Assembly (NCBI GenBank): GCA_050049775.1
Contig: JASFVP010000009.1
Coordinates: forward strand, 1-64,000
Source of the DNA: JABDQZ01 sp050049775
GTDB taxonomy: Bacteria > Pseudomonadota > Gammaproteobacteria > Chromatiales > Chromatiaceae
Direction: 5' to 3'
DNA: 64,000 nucleotides
The notes below the pieces were generated by a model. The model was not told where the DNA came from and did not search any database. It saw only the letters and a program-made list of their open reading frames with translations. How positions within the stretch are numbered: position 1 is the first letter of the stretch; every line of letters starts with the position of its first letter. Below, piece by piece: positions 32,835 to 42,217 of this stretch. Made by a program: the position numbers and the translations under genes.

Positions 32835-33821
32835 TCAGGCCGGCCTGACAACCAGGCGGCCGCGTTTACCACCAGTCAGCATGGACTCAGCCGCTTCCGG
32901 CAAATCAGCGAAATCGATCTCTTCGGTCATTTGCGCCAGCAAAGTCGAATCCAGGTCCGTAGCCAGGCGCTGCCATACCTGCTCACGCACAGCCCGGGAG
33001 GCTTGCACCGACTCAATGCCATACAGCGTCACGCCGCGCAAAATAAAGGGCGCCACCGTGGCCGGTAGCTGCATCGACTCGGCCAGGCCACAGGCAGCTG
33101 CGGCCCCGCCGTAACACAACTGGCTCAGGACATTGGCCAGCGTATATCCGCCAGCCACATCAATCGCCGCACTCCAGCGTTGCGTCGCCAGTGGCTTGAC
33201 CTCGGCCGTGAATTCACTGCGGTGCACCACTTCGTCGGCGCCCAGGCCACGTAAATAATCGGCCTCGTGCGTGCGACCGGTTGCAGCTGTCACCGTATAA
33301 CCGGCGTGATGTAACAACGCAATCGCCATACTGCCGACGCCACCGGTCGCACCGGTGACCAGCACCGGCCCCCGGCCGGTATCGATACCGTGTTTTTCCA
33401 GCGCCAGCACCGCCAGCATGGCGGTCAGCCCGGCCGTGCCGATGGCCATCGCATGACGACAATCCAGGCCGGCCGGTAATGGCAACAGCCAGTCAGCCGG
33501 CACGCGAGCATACTCCGCATAGCCACCAAAGTGCGATTCCCCGATACCGTGACCGGTGACGATTACCGAATCGCCCGCTTGAAAACGCGCATCGTCAGAG
33601 CTTTGCACCTGACCGCAAAAATCGACGCCCGGCACCATCGGCCAGTGACGCAAGATTGCCCCCTTGCCCGTCATGGCCAGCGCATCCTTGTAATTGAGGC
33701 CGCTGTAATCGACCTTGACCAGCACATCGCCCTGCATCAAAGCGTCGATCTGTAATTGAGTCAGCCGGGGCAGCTGCCCCCGTTCCTGTGCCAGATAAGC
33801 GTTAAAAGCGATTTGTGACAT
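32835..33821 (-). CDS. acuI: Acryloyl-CoA reductase-type quinone oxidoreductase
   Basis: 328 residues of the zinc-free medium-chain reductase group (YhdH/AcuI): NYKDALAMTGKG, PMVPGVDFCGQV, GHGIGESHFGGYAEYARV and the NADPH loop VTGATGGVGSMAIALL are all present. YhdH/AcuI reduces acryloyl-CoA to propionyl-CoA. An upstream in-frame extension overlaps the ybbP end and lacks a site, so I start at MSQIAF. It is two bases from the ybbP stop, so it is probably the last gene of ybbA-ybbP-acuI. Confidence 0.88.
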   Translation of the reverse strand: MSQIAFNAYLAQERGQLPRLTQLQIDALMQGDVLVKVDYSGLNYKDALAMTGKGAILRHWPMVPGVDFCGQVQSSDDARFQAGDSVIVTGHGIGESHFGGYAEYARVPADWLLPLPAGLDCRHAMAIGTAGLTAMLAVLALEKHGIDTGRGPVLVTGATGGVGSMAIALLHHAGYTVTAATGRTHEADYLRGLGADEVVHRSEFTAEVKPLATQRWSAAIDVAGGYTLANVLSQLCYGGAAAACGLAESMQLPATVAPFILRGVTLYGIESVQASRAVREQVWQRLATDLDSTLLAQMTEEIDFADLPEAAESMLTGGKRGRLVVRPA

Positions 33822-33823
33822 GT

Positions 33824-36295
33824 TCAGTTTCCGGTATTGAGCACCGCCATCGGCGGTGTGGTTAATAGACTGCGACTGGCCAGGTAACCCACCGTGAGCA
33901 ATGCCGCCAGACCACCCGACATGCCGGCCAGCCAGATCCATGGATTGAAGGCCGGCTGCAAATCGAACAACTGCAGCGCAATCACATAGCCGGCAATCGC
34001 CGACAGGCTGGCGGCAATCAACCCCGCCAGCAGGCCGAGCAGGCCAAATTCACTCAACACACCGAGCAACACCTGACCCCGGCTGGCGCCGAGTGTGCGC
34101 AACAGGGCAATCTCACGGGCGCGTTCTTCGCGACTGATCTGCACCGCACCCAGCGTCACCAGCACCGCCGCCAGCAAGGTAAAGACAAACACACCTTGCA
34201 CCGCCAGCGCGCCCTTGTCCATGATGTTACGCACCTGCGCCAGCAAGGGCCGCAGGTCCAGCACCGACATCGCCGGGTAGTCACGCGCCAGCTTGCGCAC
34301 GACGTCGCTGTTTTCATCGGTCAGATAAATACTGTTGAGATAGGCTACCGGCAAGTCCGCCATGAGATCCTGTGAGCCCTGCACAAAAAAATTCACGTTA
34401 AACGAATCCCACGACACCGTGCGCAGATTCACCACCGGCGCAGTCAGTTGTTGGCCGGCGATCTCAAACGTCAGTTGGCTGCCGGGCTTGAGGCCGAGAT
34501 GTTGCGCCAGGCCCAGCTCGACACTGAAACCGCGCCAGCCGGCCCGCCACGGCTGGCCCGCCACAATCCGGTTATCGCTTTGCAGACGATCGGAAAAGCC
34601 CAGGCTGAATTCACGTGTCGCCAGGTGGCGCGCTCGTGGCGTTGCAAAGTCTGTCGCATCAATTGCCTGGCCATCAATCTGCGTCAGGCGGCCACGCGCA
34701 CTGGCGTACATGCCGGAGTTGCTGATGCCCTGCTGTTTAAACCACTGTTGCAGCGCCTGCTGCTCATCCGGCTGGATGTTGATGAGAAAATGGTTCGGCG
34801 CCGCCGGCGACAGGCTGCGTTGCCAGGTATTGATGAGATCAACCCGCACGGCGCCAAGCAGCAGCAACAGACTGATACCCACCGAGAACCCCGCCAGCTG
34901 CCACTGGGTCAGCGCCGCGTGGCGTGACAATGCCGCCAGCCCGAAGCCGACGCCTTGTGCGGATTTGCGGTATGGACGCAACAGCGCAATCAGTCCGCGG
35001 CCGATGCCGACCGACAACAGCATGATGGCCGCCAACGCCAACAGCAGGCTGGTCGCCAGGCGGTTGTCCTGCACCTGCCAGAACACCAGTAACGTGAATG
35101 CGACCAGCGCCAGCCCCCACACCAGCAACGCCGAAGCATCCGGCGGGTCCAGCTCACGCCGCAACACACGCAGCGGCGACACGCGCCGGATTCGCAGTAA
35201 TGCCGGCAGGGCAAAGCCCAGCAGCAACACGGTGCCGAACAGCACCCCGGTCAGTACCGGGCGCGGGCCTGCGACCGGCAGTTCCTGACTGAACCATTCA
35301 CCCAGTACGGCAAACAAAAACATCTGTCCCAGGTAACCGAGCACAATGCCGGTGACCACGCCAGACACCAGCACCAGTGCAATTTCACGCAGATGCCGCC
35401 ACATTACCTGCCAGCCGGTCATACCGAGCGTGCGTAAAATCGCCGCCGTATCCATGGCGCGACTGACGTAACGCCGCGCCGCCAGCAAAATGGCGATACC
35501 TGCCAGCAGGCTGGCGCACAATGCCGCCAGGCTCAGGAAACGCCGGCCACGATCCAGTGCGGTGCGCAGTTCCGGGCGGGCATTTTCAACATCCAGTACG
35601 CGGCTGCCATGCGGCAGGCGCGGTGTCAGCCAGCGCCGGTATTGGGCAATCGTATTGCTGTCACCGGCGAGCAGCAGACGGTAGCGCGCACGACTGGCCG
35701 GACCCAGCAGGCCGCTTGCCTGCACGTCGGCAGAATTCAGCATGATGCGCGGCGCCAGCTGAAACAGATTGCCGCCACGGTCGGGTTCCTGTTCGATGTA
35801 TCCGGCCAGTTGCAAGGACAGCTCGCCCAGCGGAAACACCGGCGCCGTTGCCGCGCCAAAATCGGCAGCCAGCTGCAATTTATCGCGCAGATTGTTTTCC
35901 AGGTAGAGATGACCGGCTGGCGGCGCACCGGCTGTCACCAGGCCATTGCTACCGCTAACCTGCAATTCACCACGCAACGGATAGGCGCCATCCACCGCCT
36001 TGACCTGCACCAGCACCGGCCGGTCTTCATGGAACAGCACACTCGGGAAACTCACCTGCTCGGAAGTTTCTAGCCCCAGTTGCCGCGCCTGCTCAAGCCA
36101 TTCGGCCGGAATGTCGTTGCCCTGTTCAATCACCAGATCCGCGGCCAGCAGGGCCGCGCCCTGCAACACCAGGCCACGGTCGACCCGATCGACAAAGAAC
36201 GCCACCGAAGTCATGGCCGTCACCGCCACCACCAGAGCCGAAAACAGCAACAGCAGGGAACGGCTGTGACGCAGGCTGCGCAACAGGATTCTCAT
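33824..36295 (-). CDS. ybbP: FtsX-type ABC permease YbbP
   Basis: 823 residues. N-terminal and C-terminal membrane segments typical of MacB/FtsX permeases: one helix at the start (SRSLLLLFSALVVAVTAMTSV), a large periplasmic region, a central membrane block (about 260-440), a second periplasmic region and a C-terminal block of helices ending in GGLAALLTVGYLASRSLL. The SREERAREIALLRTLGASRGQVL segment is the coupling helix region. It overlaps ybbA by four bases (ATGA). The YbbA-YbbP pair, next to tesA, is thought to act in lipoprotein or fatty acid export, without a proven substrate. Confidence 0.9.
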   Translation of the reverse strand: MRILLRSLRHSRSLLLLFSALVVAVTAMTSVAFFVDRVDRGLVLQGAALLAADLVIEQGNDIPAEWLEQARQLGLETSEQVSFPSVLFHEDRPVLVQVKAVDGAYPLRGELQVSGSNGLVTAGAPPAGHLYLENNLRDKLQLAADFGAATAPVFPLGELSLQLAGYIEQEPDRGGNLFQLAPRIMLNSADVQASGLLGPASRARYRLLLAGDSNTIAQYRRWLTPRLPHGSRVLDVENARPELRTALDRGRRFLSLAALCASLLAGIAILLAARRYVSRAMDTAAILRTLGMTGWQVMWRHLREIALVLVSGVVTGIVLGYLGQMFLFAVLGEWFSQELPVAGPRPVLTGVLFGTVLLLGFALPALLRIRRVSPLRVLRRELDPPDASALLVWGLALVAFTLLVFWQVQDNRLATSLLLALAAIMLLSVGIGRGLIALLRPYRKSAQGVGFGLAALSRHAALTQWQLAGFSVGISLLLLLGAVRVDLINTWQRSLSPAAPNHFLINIQPDEQQALQQWFKQQGISNSGMYASARGRLTQIDGQAIDATDFATPRARHLATREFSLGFSDRLQSDNRIVAGQPWRAGWRGFSVELGLAQHLGLKPGSQLTFEIAGQQLTAPVVNLRTVSWDSFNVNFFVQGSQDLMADLPVAYLNSIYLTDENSDVVRKLARDYPAMSVLDLRPLLAQVRNIMDKGALAVQGVFVFTLLAAVLVTLGAVQISREERAREIALLRTLGASRGQVLLGVLSEFGLLGLLAGLIAASLSAIAGYVIALQLFDLQPAFNPWIWLAGMSGGLAALLTVGYLASRSLLTTPPMAVLNTGN

Positions 36296-36984
36296 GCAGC
36301 GTCACCCTTTAAGTGACCGGCGTGCAACTCATAAATGCGATCACAGCGGCTGGCCAGTTGTTCATCGTGTGTCACCATGAGCAACGCCGTGTTGCAGCGA
36401 TCGCGCAGGTCAAACAACAGCTCGGCGATCTGTGCGCCGGTTTCGGCATCGAGGTTGCCGGTCGGCTCGTCGGCGAACAGCACCTTCGGCTCGCCGGCAA
36501 AAGCGCGCGCCAGCGCGACACGCTGTTGTTCGCCGCCGGACAGTTGTTGTGGCAAATGCGCCATGCGCTGACCCAGGCCGACATCGCTGAGCAACTGCCT
36601 CGCCTGTTGCTGATGATTATCGGCACCGCTTAACTGCAATGGCAAGGCGACATTTTCCAGCGCCGTCATACCGGGAATCAGCTGAAACGACTGGAACACA
36701 AACCCGACCTTACCAAGGCGCAGACGCGCGCGCTGGTCTTCGTCGAGTCCCGCCAGTGACTGCCCCAGCAGGTTGACCTCGCCGTTGCTCGGCAGATCCA
36801 GCCCGGCCAGCAAGCCGAGCAAAGTGGATTTGCCCGAACCCGAAGCACCCAGCAAGGCGACCGCCTCGCCCGAGTTGACATGCAGGTCAATCCCCATAAG
36901 GATGTGCAGCATCGAGCCATCCGGTGATTTGACCTGTTTACTGACGTCCCGAGCCTGTATGAGTATGTTGTTGCGCTTTGTCAT
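36292..36984 (-). CDS. ybbA: ABC ATPase YbbA
   Basis: 230 residues. Walker A GASGSGKST, signature LSGGEQQRV, Walker B VLFADEPTGNLD and switch His THDE, of the MacB/LolD type. I start at MTKRNN, whose codon overlaps the divergent tesA start; the longer frame would run further into tesA. It is the partner ATPase for the YbbP permease. Confidence 0.92.
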   Translation of the reverse strand: MTKRNNILIQARDVSKQVKSPDGSMLHILMGIDLHVNSGEAVALLGASGSGKSTLLGLLAGLDLPSNGEVNLLGQSLAGLDEDQRARLRLGKVGFVFQSFQLIPGMTALENVALPLQLSGADNHQQQARQLLSDVGLGQRMAHLPQQLSGGEQQRVALARAFAGEPKVLFADEPTGNLDAETGAQIAELLFDLRDRCNTALLMVTHDEQLASRCDRIYELHAGHLKGDAA

Positions 36985-37597
36985 TCTGTGTTTCCTGCTG
37001 ACGCCGGCCATGGCCACAGCGTCACTTAATACGATCCTGATTGTTGGCGACAGCCTCAGTGCCGGCTATGGCCTGTCATCGGCGGATGACGGCTGGGTCA
37101 GCCTGCTGCAACAACGACTGCAACAACAAGGCCTGCCCTATCGCGTGGTCAACGCCAGCATCACCGGTGACACGACACGCGGTGGCCTGGCGCGCCTGCC
37201 GCAGACCTTGCAGCGTGAGCTGCCTGCCGTGGTGGTGATTGAACTCGGCGGCAACGATGGCCTGCGCGGATTCAGTCTGGATTATACCCGCAACAACATC
37301 GCCGGCATGATTGAACTGAGCCGGCAAAGCGGCGCACGTGTGTTACTGCTCGGCGTACAACTGCCTGTCAACTATGGCAACCGTTATCGCGAAAAATTCC
37401 AACAGATTTTTGTGGATTTGGCCGAACAGCAACAGACCGCACTGGTGCCTTCGTTTCTGCACGGCGCCGAAAGCCTTGAGCAAATGCAACCGGACGGCAT
37501 CCATCCGGCAGCACATGCCCAGCTGCAATTGCTCGATAATGTCTGGCCGAAATTACTGCCGCTGCTGCAACAGGATGTGCAACAGGCGGCACAATGA
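36965..37597 (+). CDS. tesA: Periplasmic thioesterase/lysophospholipase TesA
   Basis: 210 residues. Signal peptide MLLRFVILCFLLTPAMATA, then the SGNH-hydrolase blocks GDSLSAGYG (catalytic Ser), GGND and DGIHPAAHA (Asp-His). TesA hydrolyses acyl-CoA and lysophospholipid esters in the periplasm. An alternative start two codons upstream gives MSMLLR. Divergent from ybbA as in E. coli, but here the two start regions overlap by about 20 bases, so one start may be misplaced. Its stop overlaps the next gene by ATGA. Confidence 0.9.
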   Translation: MLLRFVILCFLLTPAMATASLNTILIVGDSLSAGYGLSSADDGWVSLLQQRLQQQGLPYRVVNASITGDTTRGGLARLPQTLQRELPAVVVIELGGNDGLRGFSLDYTRNNIAGMIELSRQSGARVLLLGVQLPVNYGNRYREKFQQIFVDLAEQQQTALVPSFLHGAESLEQMQPDGIHPAAHAQLQLLDNVWPKLLPLLQQDVQQAAQ

Positions 37598-38289
37598 GCC
37601 AACAACCGGCAACCTTGCGGCTGGACAAGAAAAGCCTGCGCCAGCTCGCAACCCTGCCGCTGGATCAGTTGTTCGATAATATCTATGCGCACAGGCTGTG
37701 GGGACAATCATCACAGCGACGTTTTTATTCCGGTGATGGCAGTCACAACGCGCAGCTGGTGGCGCCCTACGTGATGGCGGTACGTGAGTTTTTCGCCAGC
37801 CAGCCCCGGCCACCGGTGGTGGTGGATCTTGGTTGTGGCGATTTTCAGGTCGGCTCGCAACTGCTCGATCAGGTGGCTCACATGTATGCCTGCGATCTCG
37901 CCCAGGAGCTGATTGCAGACAATCGCAAACACTATCACTTGGACAAGCTCAACTTCATCTGTCTCGATGCCAGCAACCAGCCCCTGCCGGACGGCGATGT
38001 GCTGCTGGTGCGCCAGGTGTTGCAGCACCTGAGCAACGACGTCATTGCCAGCATCCTGAGCCAGTTTACCCGTTATCGCTACATCATCGTCAGCGAGCAT
38101 CTGCCACAGGGTCGGTTTGTCGCCAACCGCGACAAGCCCAACGGGCCGGATACAAGATTGCGTTTCAACTCGGGAGTGGTGTTGACCGAAGCGCCGTTCG
38201 ACTTCGCACCGGCCAGACAACAATTACTGTGCGAGGTGACCGACCCGCAACATGGCGGGGTGATCCGCAGCATGTTGTATCAGACTTGA
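37594..38289 (+). CDS. SAM-dependent methyltransferase
   Basis: 231 residues with VVDLGCGDFQVG (SAM motif I), DLAQELI, and LLVRQVLQHLSNDVI, a Rossmann-fold class I methyltransferase. The N terminus has RLWGQSSQRRFYSGDGSH. No substrate-specific signature is seen. It overlaps tesA by four bases (ATGA), which implies coexpression, though no shared role is known. Confidence 0.85.
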   Translation: MSQQPATLRLDKKSLRQLATLPLDQLFDNIYAHRLWGQSSQRRFYSGDGSHNAQLVAPYVMAVREFFASQPRPPVVVDLGCGDFQVGSQLLDQVAHMYACDLAQELIADNRKHYHLDKLNFICLDASNQPLPDGDVLLVRQVLQHLSNDVIASILSQFTRYRYIIVSEHLPQGRFVANRDKPNGPDTRLRFNSGVVLTEAPFDFAPARQQLLCEVTDPQHGGVIRSMLYQT

Positions 38290-38296
38290 TGACCCG

Positions 38297-39490
38297 CTAG
38301 AGGCGCTCGAGCAGGATCAAACGGATTTCCTCATCCGTTAATACAATCGGGTTGGTTTTCATGCTGCTGCCACGGGCATGAGCGACAACATGATCGATTT
38401 GCGCCTGCTCCACGCCGTATTCCGACAGACGCTGCAGATGCAACGCCCCGGTCCAGTCGTGCAGCAATTCGACCAGCGCCTGCAAGGCTGCATCGCGATC
38501 GCTAAAATGTTTTTGTAGCAATACTTCCGCAACCCGCGCATAGCGTTCCAGGCCGACACTGTCAGGCTCGCGCTCCAGCATGGCATCGATATTGATGCGC
38601 GTTGCCGGCGCCACCAGCGTGCCGCACACCACCCCGTGTGGTATCGGGTAGAACGCACCCAGCGGCGACGCCAGACCATGCACCGAACCCAGACCGGTCT
38701 GCGCCAGGTTGATGCCGGAAATCAATGAGGCATAGGCCATCTGTTCACGCGCCCGAGCATCCTGGCCGGCGCTGCGATACAGCGCCAACAAACCATCGCG
38801 TGCCGCACGCAGGCCACTGAAGCCAAGCGCATCGGTAAACTCATTGGCCCGTATGGAAACGTACGACTCGATGAGCTGTGTCAGGGCGTCCATGCCGTTG
38901 GCGGCAATGATCGTGGCCGGACAGCTGGCCAGCAGGTCCGGATCCACAATCGCTATTTCGGCCACCAGTTTGTCGTGGCGGAATGACTTCTTGAAACCGT
39001 TCGCTCCCGGTTGACTCAAGACCGCGTTCTTGGTGGCTTCGCTGCCGGTGCCGGCTGTGGTCGGCACCGCGATGAACGGCACGGCCGGGCCGGTGTAAGG
39101 CAACTCGGGACCGACTCCTTCGAGAAAATCCAGCACCGACTGCTTTACCCGTAGCAGGCCGGCGATCGCCTTGGCCGCATCCAGCGCACTGCCACCACCA
39201 ACGCCAAGCACTACATCGATGTCGGCATCGGCAAAATCACTGACAGCCTGATCCACCATCTGCGGTGAAGGTTCACTGGGAATATTGACGCTTTCATAGC
39301 TCAGCCCGAGGCGGACAAATTGGTCGCTGAGTGATTGCCAATGGTTCGATGTATGAAAAGATTGAGCACCGGTTACCAGCAACACCCGTTTGCCATAACC
39401 GGCGACAATCTCGCCGGTACGGGCAAACACGCCACTGCCAAATTCAATGCGCGGCAGACGCGCGATGGAAAAACGTTCAAGACTGTTCAT
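38297..39490 (-). CDS. Iron-containing alcohol dehydrogenase
   Basis: 397 residues. NAD-binding GGGSALDAAKAIAG and the family segment VPTTAGTGSEATKNAVL, followed by metal ligands around NGMDALTQLIES and the LAQTGLGSVHGLASPLGAFY/IPHG His-rich region. I start at MNSLERF; a GTG three codons upstream is less likely. The neighbouring gene downstream on the DNA (transcribed first) encodes a small monooxygenase-like protein, so both may act on a small aldehyde or quinone; that is inference. Confidence 0.9.
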   Translation of the reverse strand: MNSLERFSIARLPRIEFGSGVFARTGEIVAGYGKRVLLVTGAQSFHTSNHWQSLSDQFVRLGLSYESVNIPSEPSPQMVDQAVSDFADADIDVVLGVGGGSALDAAKAIAGLLRVKQSVLDFLEGVGPELPYTGPAVPFIAVPTTAGTGSEATKNAVLSQPGANGFKKSFRHDKLVAEIAIVDPDLLASCPATIIAANGMDALTQLIESYVSIRANEFTDALGFSGLRAARDGLLALYRSAGQDARAREQMAYASLISGINLAQTGLGSVHGLASPLGAFYPIPHGVVCGTLVAPATRINIDAMLEREPDSVGLERYARVAEVLLQKHFSDRDAALQALVELLHDWTGALHLQRLSEYGVEQAQIDHVVAHARGSSMKTNPIVLTDEEIRLILLERL

Positions 39491-39499
39491 CACAATCAC

Positions 39500-39796
39500 C
39501 TACCCGGCCGGAAACAGGCCATTGTATTGCACACCCTGGCGCGGCTGCGCCATCCAGTCGGCAACCGTATCACGCCATTGCAGGTAATGTGCTGTCTGTT
39601 TGTGCGCAGCGGCATCCTGTTGCGAAGCATAGGCTTCGTACAGTACAAAGCTGGCCGGGTCATCGGTGCTTTGCAACACATCAAAACGTCGATTACCGGC
39701 TTCCTGTACCGAGGCCTCGTGATTCAGACGCGTTGCTTCGATGAAAGCGTTGATGTGTTCCGGCTTGACGCTGACATGCACCAATGTGACGTACAT
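39500..39796 (-). CDS. Antibiotic biosynthesis monooxygenase (ABM) domain protein
   Basis: 98 residues: MYVTLVHVSVKPEHINAFIE, EASVQEAGNRRFDVLQST, FVLYEAYASQQDAAAHKQT and HYLQWRDTV match the ABM fold (LsrG, YgiN group). These small dimeric proteins act on quinones or small signals without metal or flavin. The gene ends nine bases before the alcohol dehydrogenase start, so they form an operon. Confidence 0.88.
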   Translation of the reverse strand: MYVTLVHVSVKPEHINAFIEATRLNHEASVQEAGNRRFDVLQSTDDPASFVLYEAYASQQDAAAHKQTAHYLQWRDTVADWMAQPRQGVQYNGLFPAG

Positions 39797-39869
39797 GCGA
39801 AATCCCCCTGCTTGATCGACACAGGGATTCTAACACCGCGCCTTGAAATACCAACCGTAATAGTGGCGC

Positions 39870-41888
39870 CTAGAGTTGCTGCAGATCAGTAATCGGTGCA
39901 AAACAGGTCATGCCCTTGCAACGGTAGGCAACTGCCTGCCCGGCCGGTTTTTTGTCGGCCAGCGCACCGGGTAAATCCGTCTCGTTCGCATCGATTGTCA
40001 ATACCAAACGGTGTGGCTGGTAGTCACTTAACAATGCCGCACGCCAGGTGGACAACTCCACAGTGGAGCCGCGGATGATGAAAATTTCCGGTGGCTGCAG
40101 ATATTCCTCCAGCGCGGCCAGCAGAGAACAATGCGCATGCGGGTACTGCAGTAATGCCGGCCAGGCGCTTTGCAGGGTTTGCTCCGCCGCCTGCAGATAA
40201 TCTGTGTCGCCCAGTAGGTAACCAAGCCTCAACAGTGCTTTGGCCGCAATGCCGTTGCCGGATGGCATGGCGTCATCCATATAGGGTTTGGGTCGCTGAA
40301 TGAGTTTTTCATGTTCATCGGAAGTGAAGAAAAAACCGCCCTGTTGCTGGTCCTGATAATGCGCCAGCAACACATCCGCCAGTTGCCTGGCAAACTGCAG
40401 GTAGTCGCTCGACCAGCGCACGGTCAAATATTCCAGCAACGCATCCAGCAGATAGGCATAGTCGTCAAGGTAGGCATTGAGATGCGATACACCGTCCTTG
40501 TGCACAGCCAGCAAACGGCCATCACGCCACAATTGGTCCCGAATAAACTCGATGGCCCGAGTGGCCGAGTCCAGCCAGTCACCGCGATGCAATACATCCG
40601 CAGCCCGCAGCATGCCCTTGATCATGAGCGCGTTCCACGAAGTCAGCTGCTTGTCATCGAGCCCCGGGCGCACGCGCAATTTGCGCGCTGCCAGCAACTT
40701 GTCGCGTGCCGTATCCCAGACAGACTGCTGCGCTGCTGACAACACAGCTGGTTGCTGCAAGGCATCGCAATGTAAGTGCCAGGCGCCTTCAAAATTGGCC
40801 GGCTGATCCAGGCCAAAGCGTTGCGCCAGCAGGTCGTATTCCTCATCGTTCAGCAAGCGCTGCACTTCTTCCCGTGTCCAGACGTAATAACGTCCTTCAT
40901 GGCCTTCGCTGTCGGCATCCAGGGACGAGTAATAACCGCCGTGCGGCGCCTGCATTTCGCTTAGCACCCAGTCGGCCGTCATGGTGGCCGTCTGTTTGTA
41001 TAAATCATTGCCGCTGAGTTGGTACAGATCGACATAAAAAGCCAACAACGGGCCGTTGTCGTACAGCATTTTTTCAAAATGCGGGATCTGCCAGTCGGCG
41101 TCGGTGGAATAACGGCAAAAGCCGCCGCCAAGCTGGTCATTGATGCCGCCCAGCGCCATGCAACTGGCCGTGGTGTGCGCCATGTGTAACGCCGCTTGCA
41201 CCTGTTTTTCATCCGATTCGCGCCAGGCGTGCAGCAACAAGGCGTTTAACATATCCGTATGTGGAAATTTCGGCGCCCCGCTGAAGCCTCCGCGTGGCTC
41301 GGAAAAGCTGTGTTGCAACGCCTGGAACGCGCGTTGTAGCGGCAGCTCATTGAGCTGCGCCTGGTTGCCTGCCGTTTTGTTCTCATCGCTCAAAGCCTGC
41401 AACAACATGCTGTTTTGTTCTTCGATATCAGCCCGGCGGGTGCGCCAGGCATTATCGATCGCCAACAGCAATTCACGAAACGATGGCCGGCCATAAGCCG
41501 CTTTCGGCGGGAAATAGGTACCAGCAAAAAACGGCACATGCTGCTGCGGCGTCAGGAACACGGTCAGAGGCCAGCCACCGCCGGCCTGGTTCATGATCTG
41601 GTGTGCGGTCTGGTAAATCTTGTCGAGATCGGGCCGTTCCTCACGATCCACCTTGATATTGATGAACAGTCGGTTCATGAGTTCGGCGGTGGCGTCATCC
41701 TCAAACGACTCATGCGCCATGACGTGACACCAGTGACACGCCGAGTAGCCGATCGACAACAGGATCGGTTTGTCCTGCTCGCGCGCGGCAGCCAACGCCG
41801 CTTCATCCCATGGGTGCCAGTCAACCGGATTATCGGCGTGTTGTTGCAGGTAGGGGCTCGTGCTGCTGGCGAGTCGGTTATTGGTCAT
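39870..41888 (-). CDS. YyaL/SSP411-type thioredoxin-fold and glycosidase-like protein
   Basis: 672 residues. N-terminal thioredoxin-like domain with the conserved SPYLQQHADNPVDWHPW, SIGYSACHWCHVMAHESFEDDATAELMN; the CHWC motif replaces a classical CxxC. The rest forms an (alpha/alpha)6 barrel-like region (DQLGGGFCRYSTDADWQIPHFEKMLYDNG) resembling glycoside hydrolases. The family (human SPATA20, bacterial YyaL) is widely conserved; its function is unknown. I start at MTNNRLASS; further upstream there is a weak alternative start. Confidence 0.9.
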   Translation of the reverse strand: MTNNRLASSTSPYLQQHADNPVDWHPWDEAALAAAREQDKPILLSIGYSACHWCHVMAHESFEDDATAELMNRLFINIKVDREERPDLDKIYQTAHQIMNQAGGGWPLTVFLTPQQHVPFFAGTYFPPKAAYGRPSFRELLLAIDNAWRTRRADIEEQNSMLLQALSDENKTAGNQAQLNELPLQRAFQALQHSFSEPRGGFSGAPKFPHTDMLNALLLHAWRESDEKQVQAALHMAHTTASCMALGGINDQLGGGFCRYSTDADWQIPHFEKMLYDNGPLLAFYVDLYQLSGNDLYKQTATMTADWVLSEMQAPHGGYYSSLDADSEGHEGRYYVWTREEVQRLLNDEEYDLLAQRFGLDQPANFEGAWHLHCDALQQPAVLSAAQQSVWDTARDKLLAARKLRVRPGLDDKQLTSWNALMIKGMLRAADVLHRGDWLDSATRAIEFIRDQLWRDGRLLAVHKDGVSHLNAYLDDYAYLLDALLEYLTVRWSSDYLQFARQLADVLLAHYQDQQQGGFFFTSDEHEKLIQRPKPYMDDAMPSGNGIAAKALLRLGYLLGDTDYLQAAEQTLQSAWPALLQYPHAHCSLLAALEEYLQPPEIFIIRGSTVELSTWRAALLSDYQPHRLVLTIDANETDLPGALADKKPAGQAVAYRCKGMTCFAPITDLQQL

Positions 41889-42217
41889 AACAGGAACCTG
41901 TAAGTCAAAACAACTCCACGCTAACACAGCAACCCAATGAAATGACCCGGCTTAACACTGGAAAAAATGCAGTTATCGGGACCCCACAGTCAGGCCCGTT
42001 GAAGCAAAAAACCGCAAGTCATTTCAGGTATTTAGCCTTAAAGAAAGCGGTCCGTATGGCCGATACAAAACTGACAACAAGAAACACCTCGGAAGAAAAG
42101 GTTCCAAATGATCACGGTGCAGCCGGAAAAAGGGATATTTGCTCTATCATCAAATCACAACAGAAATTGCCGTAAAGAAAAATATTCCTTTGAAAACAAT
42201 GGATTGTTGGCCTGAAC
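41889..42217. other. Intergenic region upstream of the kinase pair
   Basis: 329 bases between a leftward gene and the rightward kinase operon. It probably contains both promoters. A 77-residue frame on the plus strand has no ribosome binding site and no recognisable family. I see no repeats, palindromes or sigma-54 elements. Confidence 0.5.

Noticed and set aside
41942..42175. 77-residue frame between the YyaL-type and giant-kinase genes
   Set aside because: No ribosome binding site, no recognisable pattern and an amino-acid composition typical of untranslated sequence.
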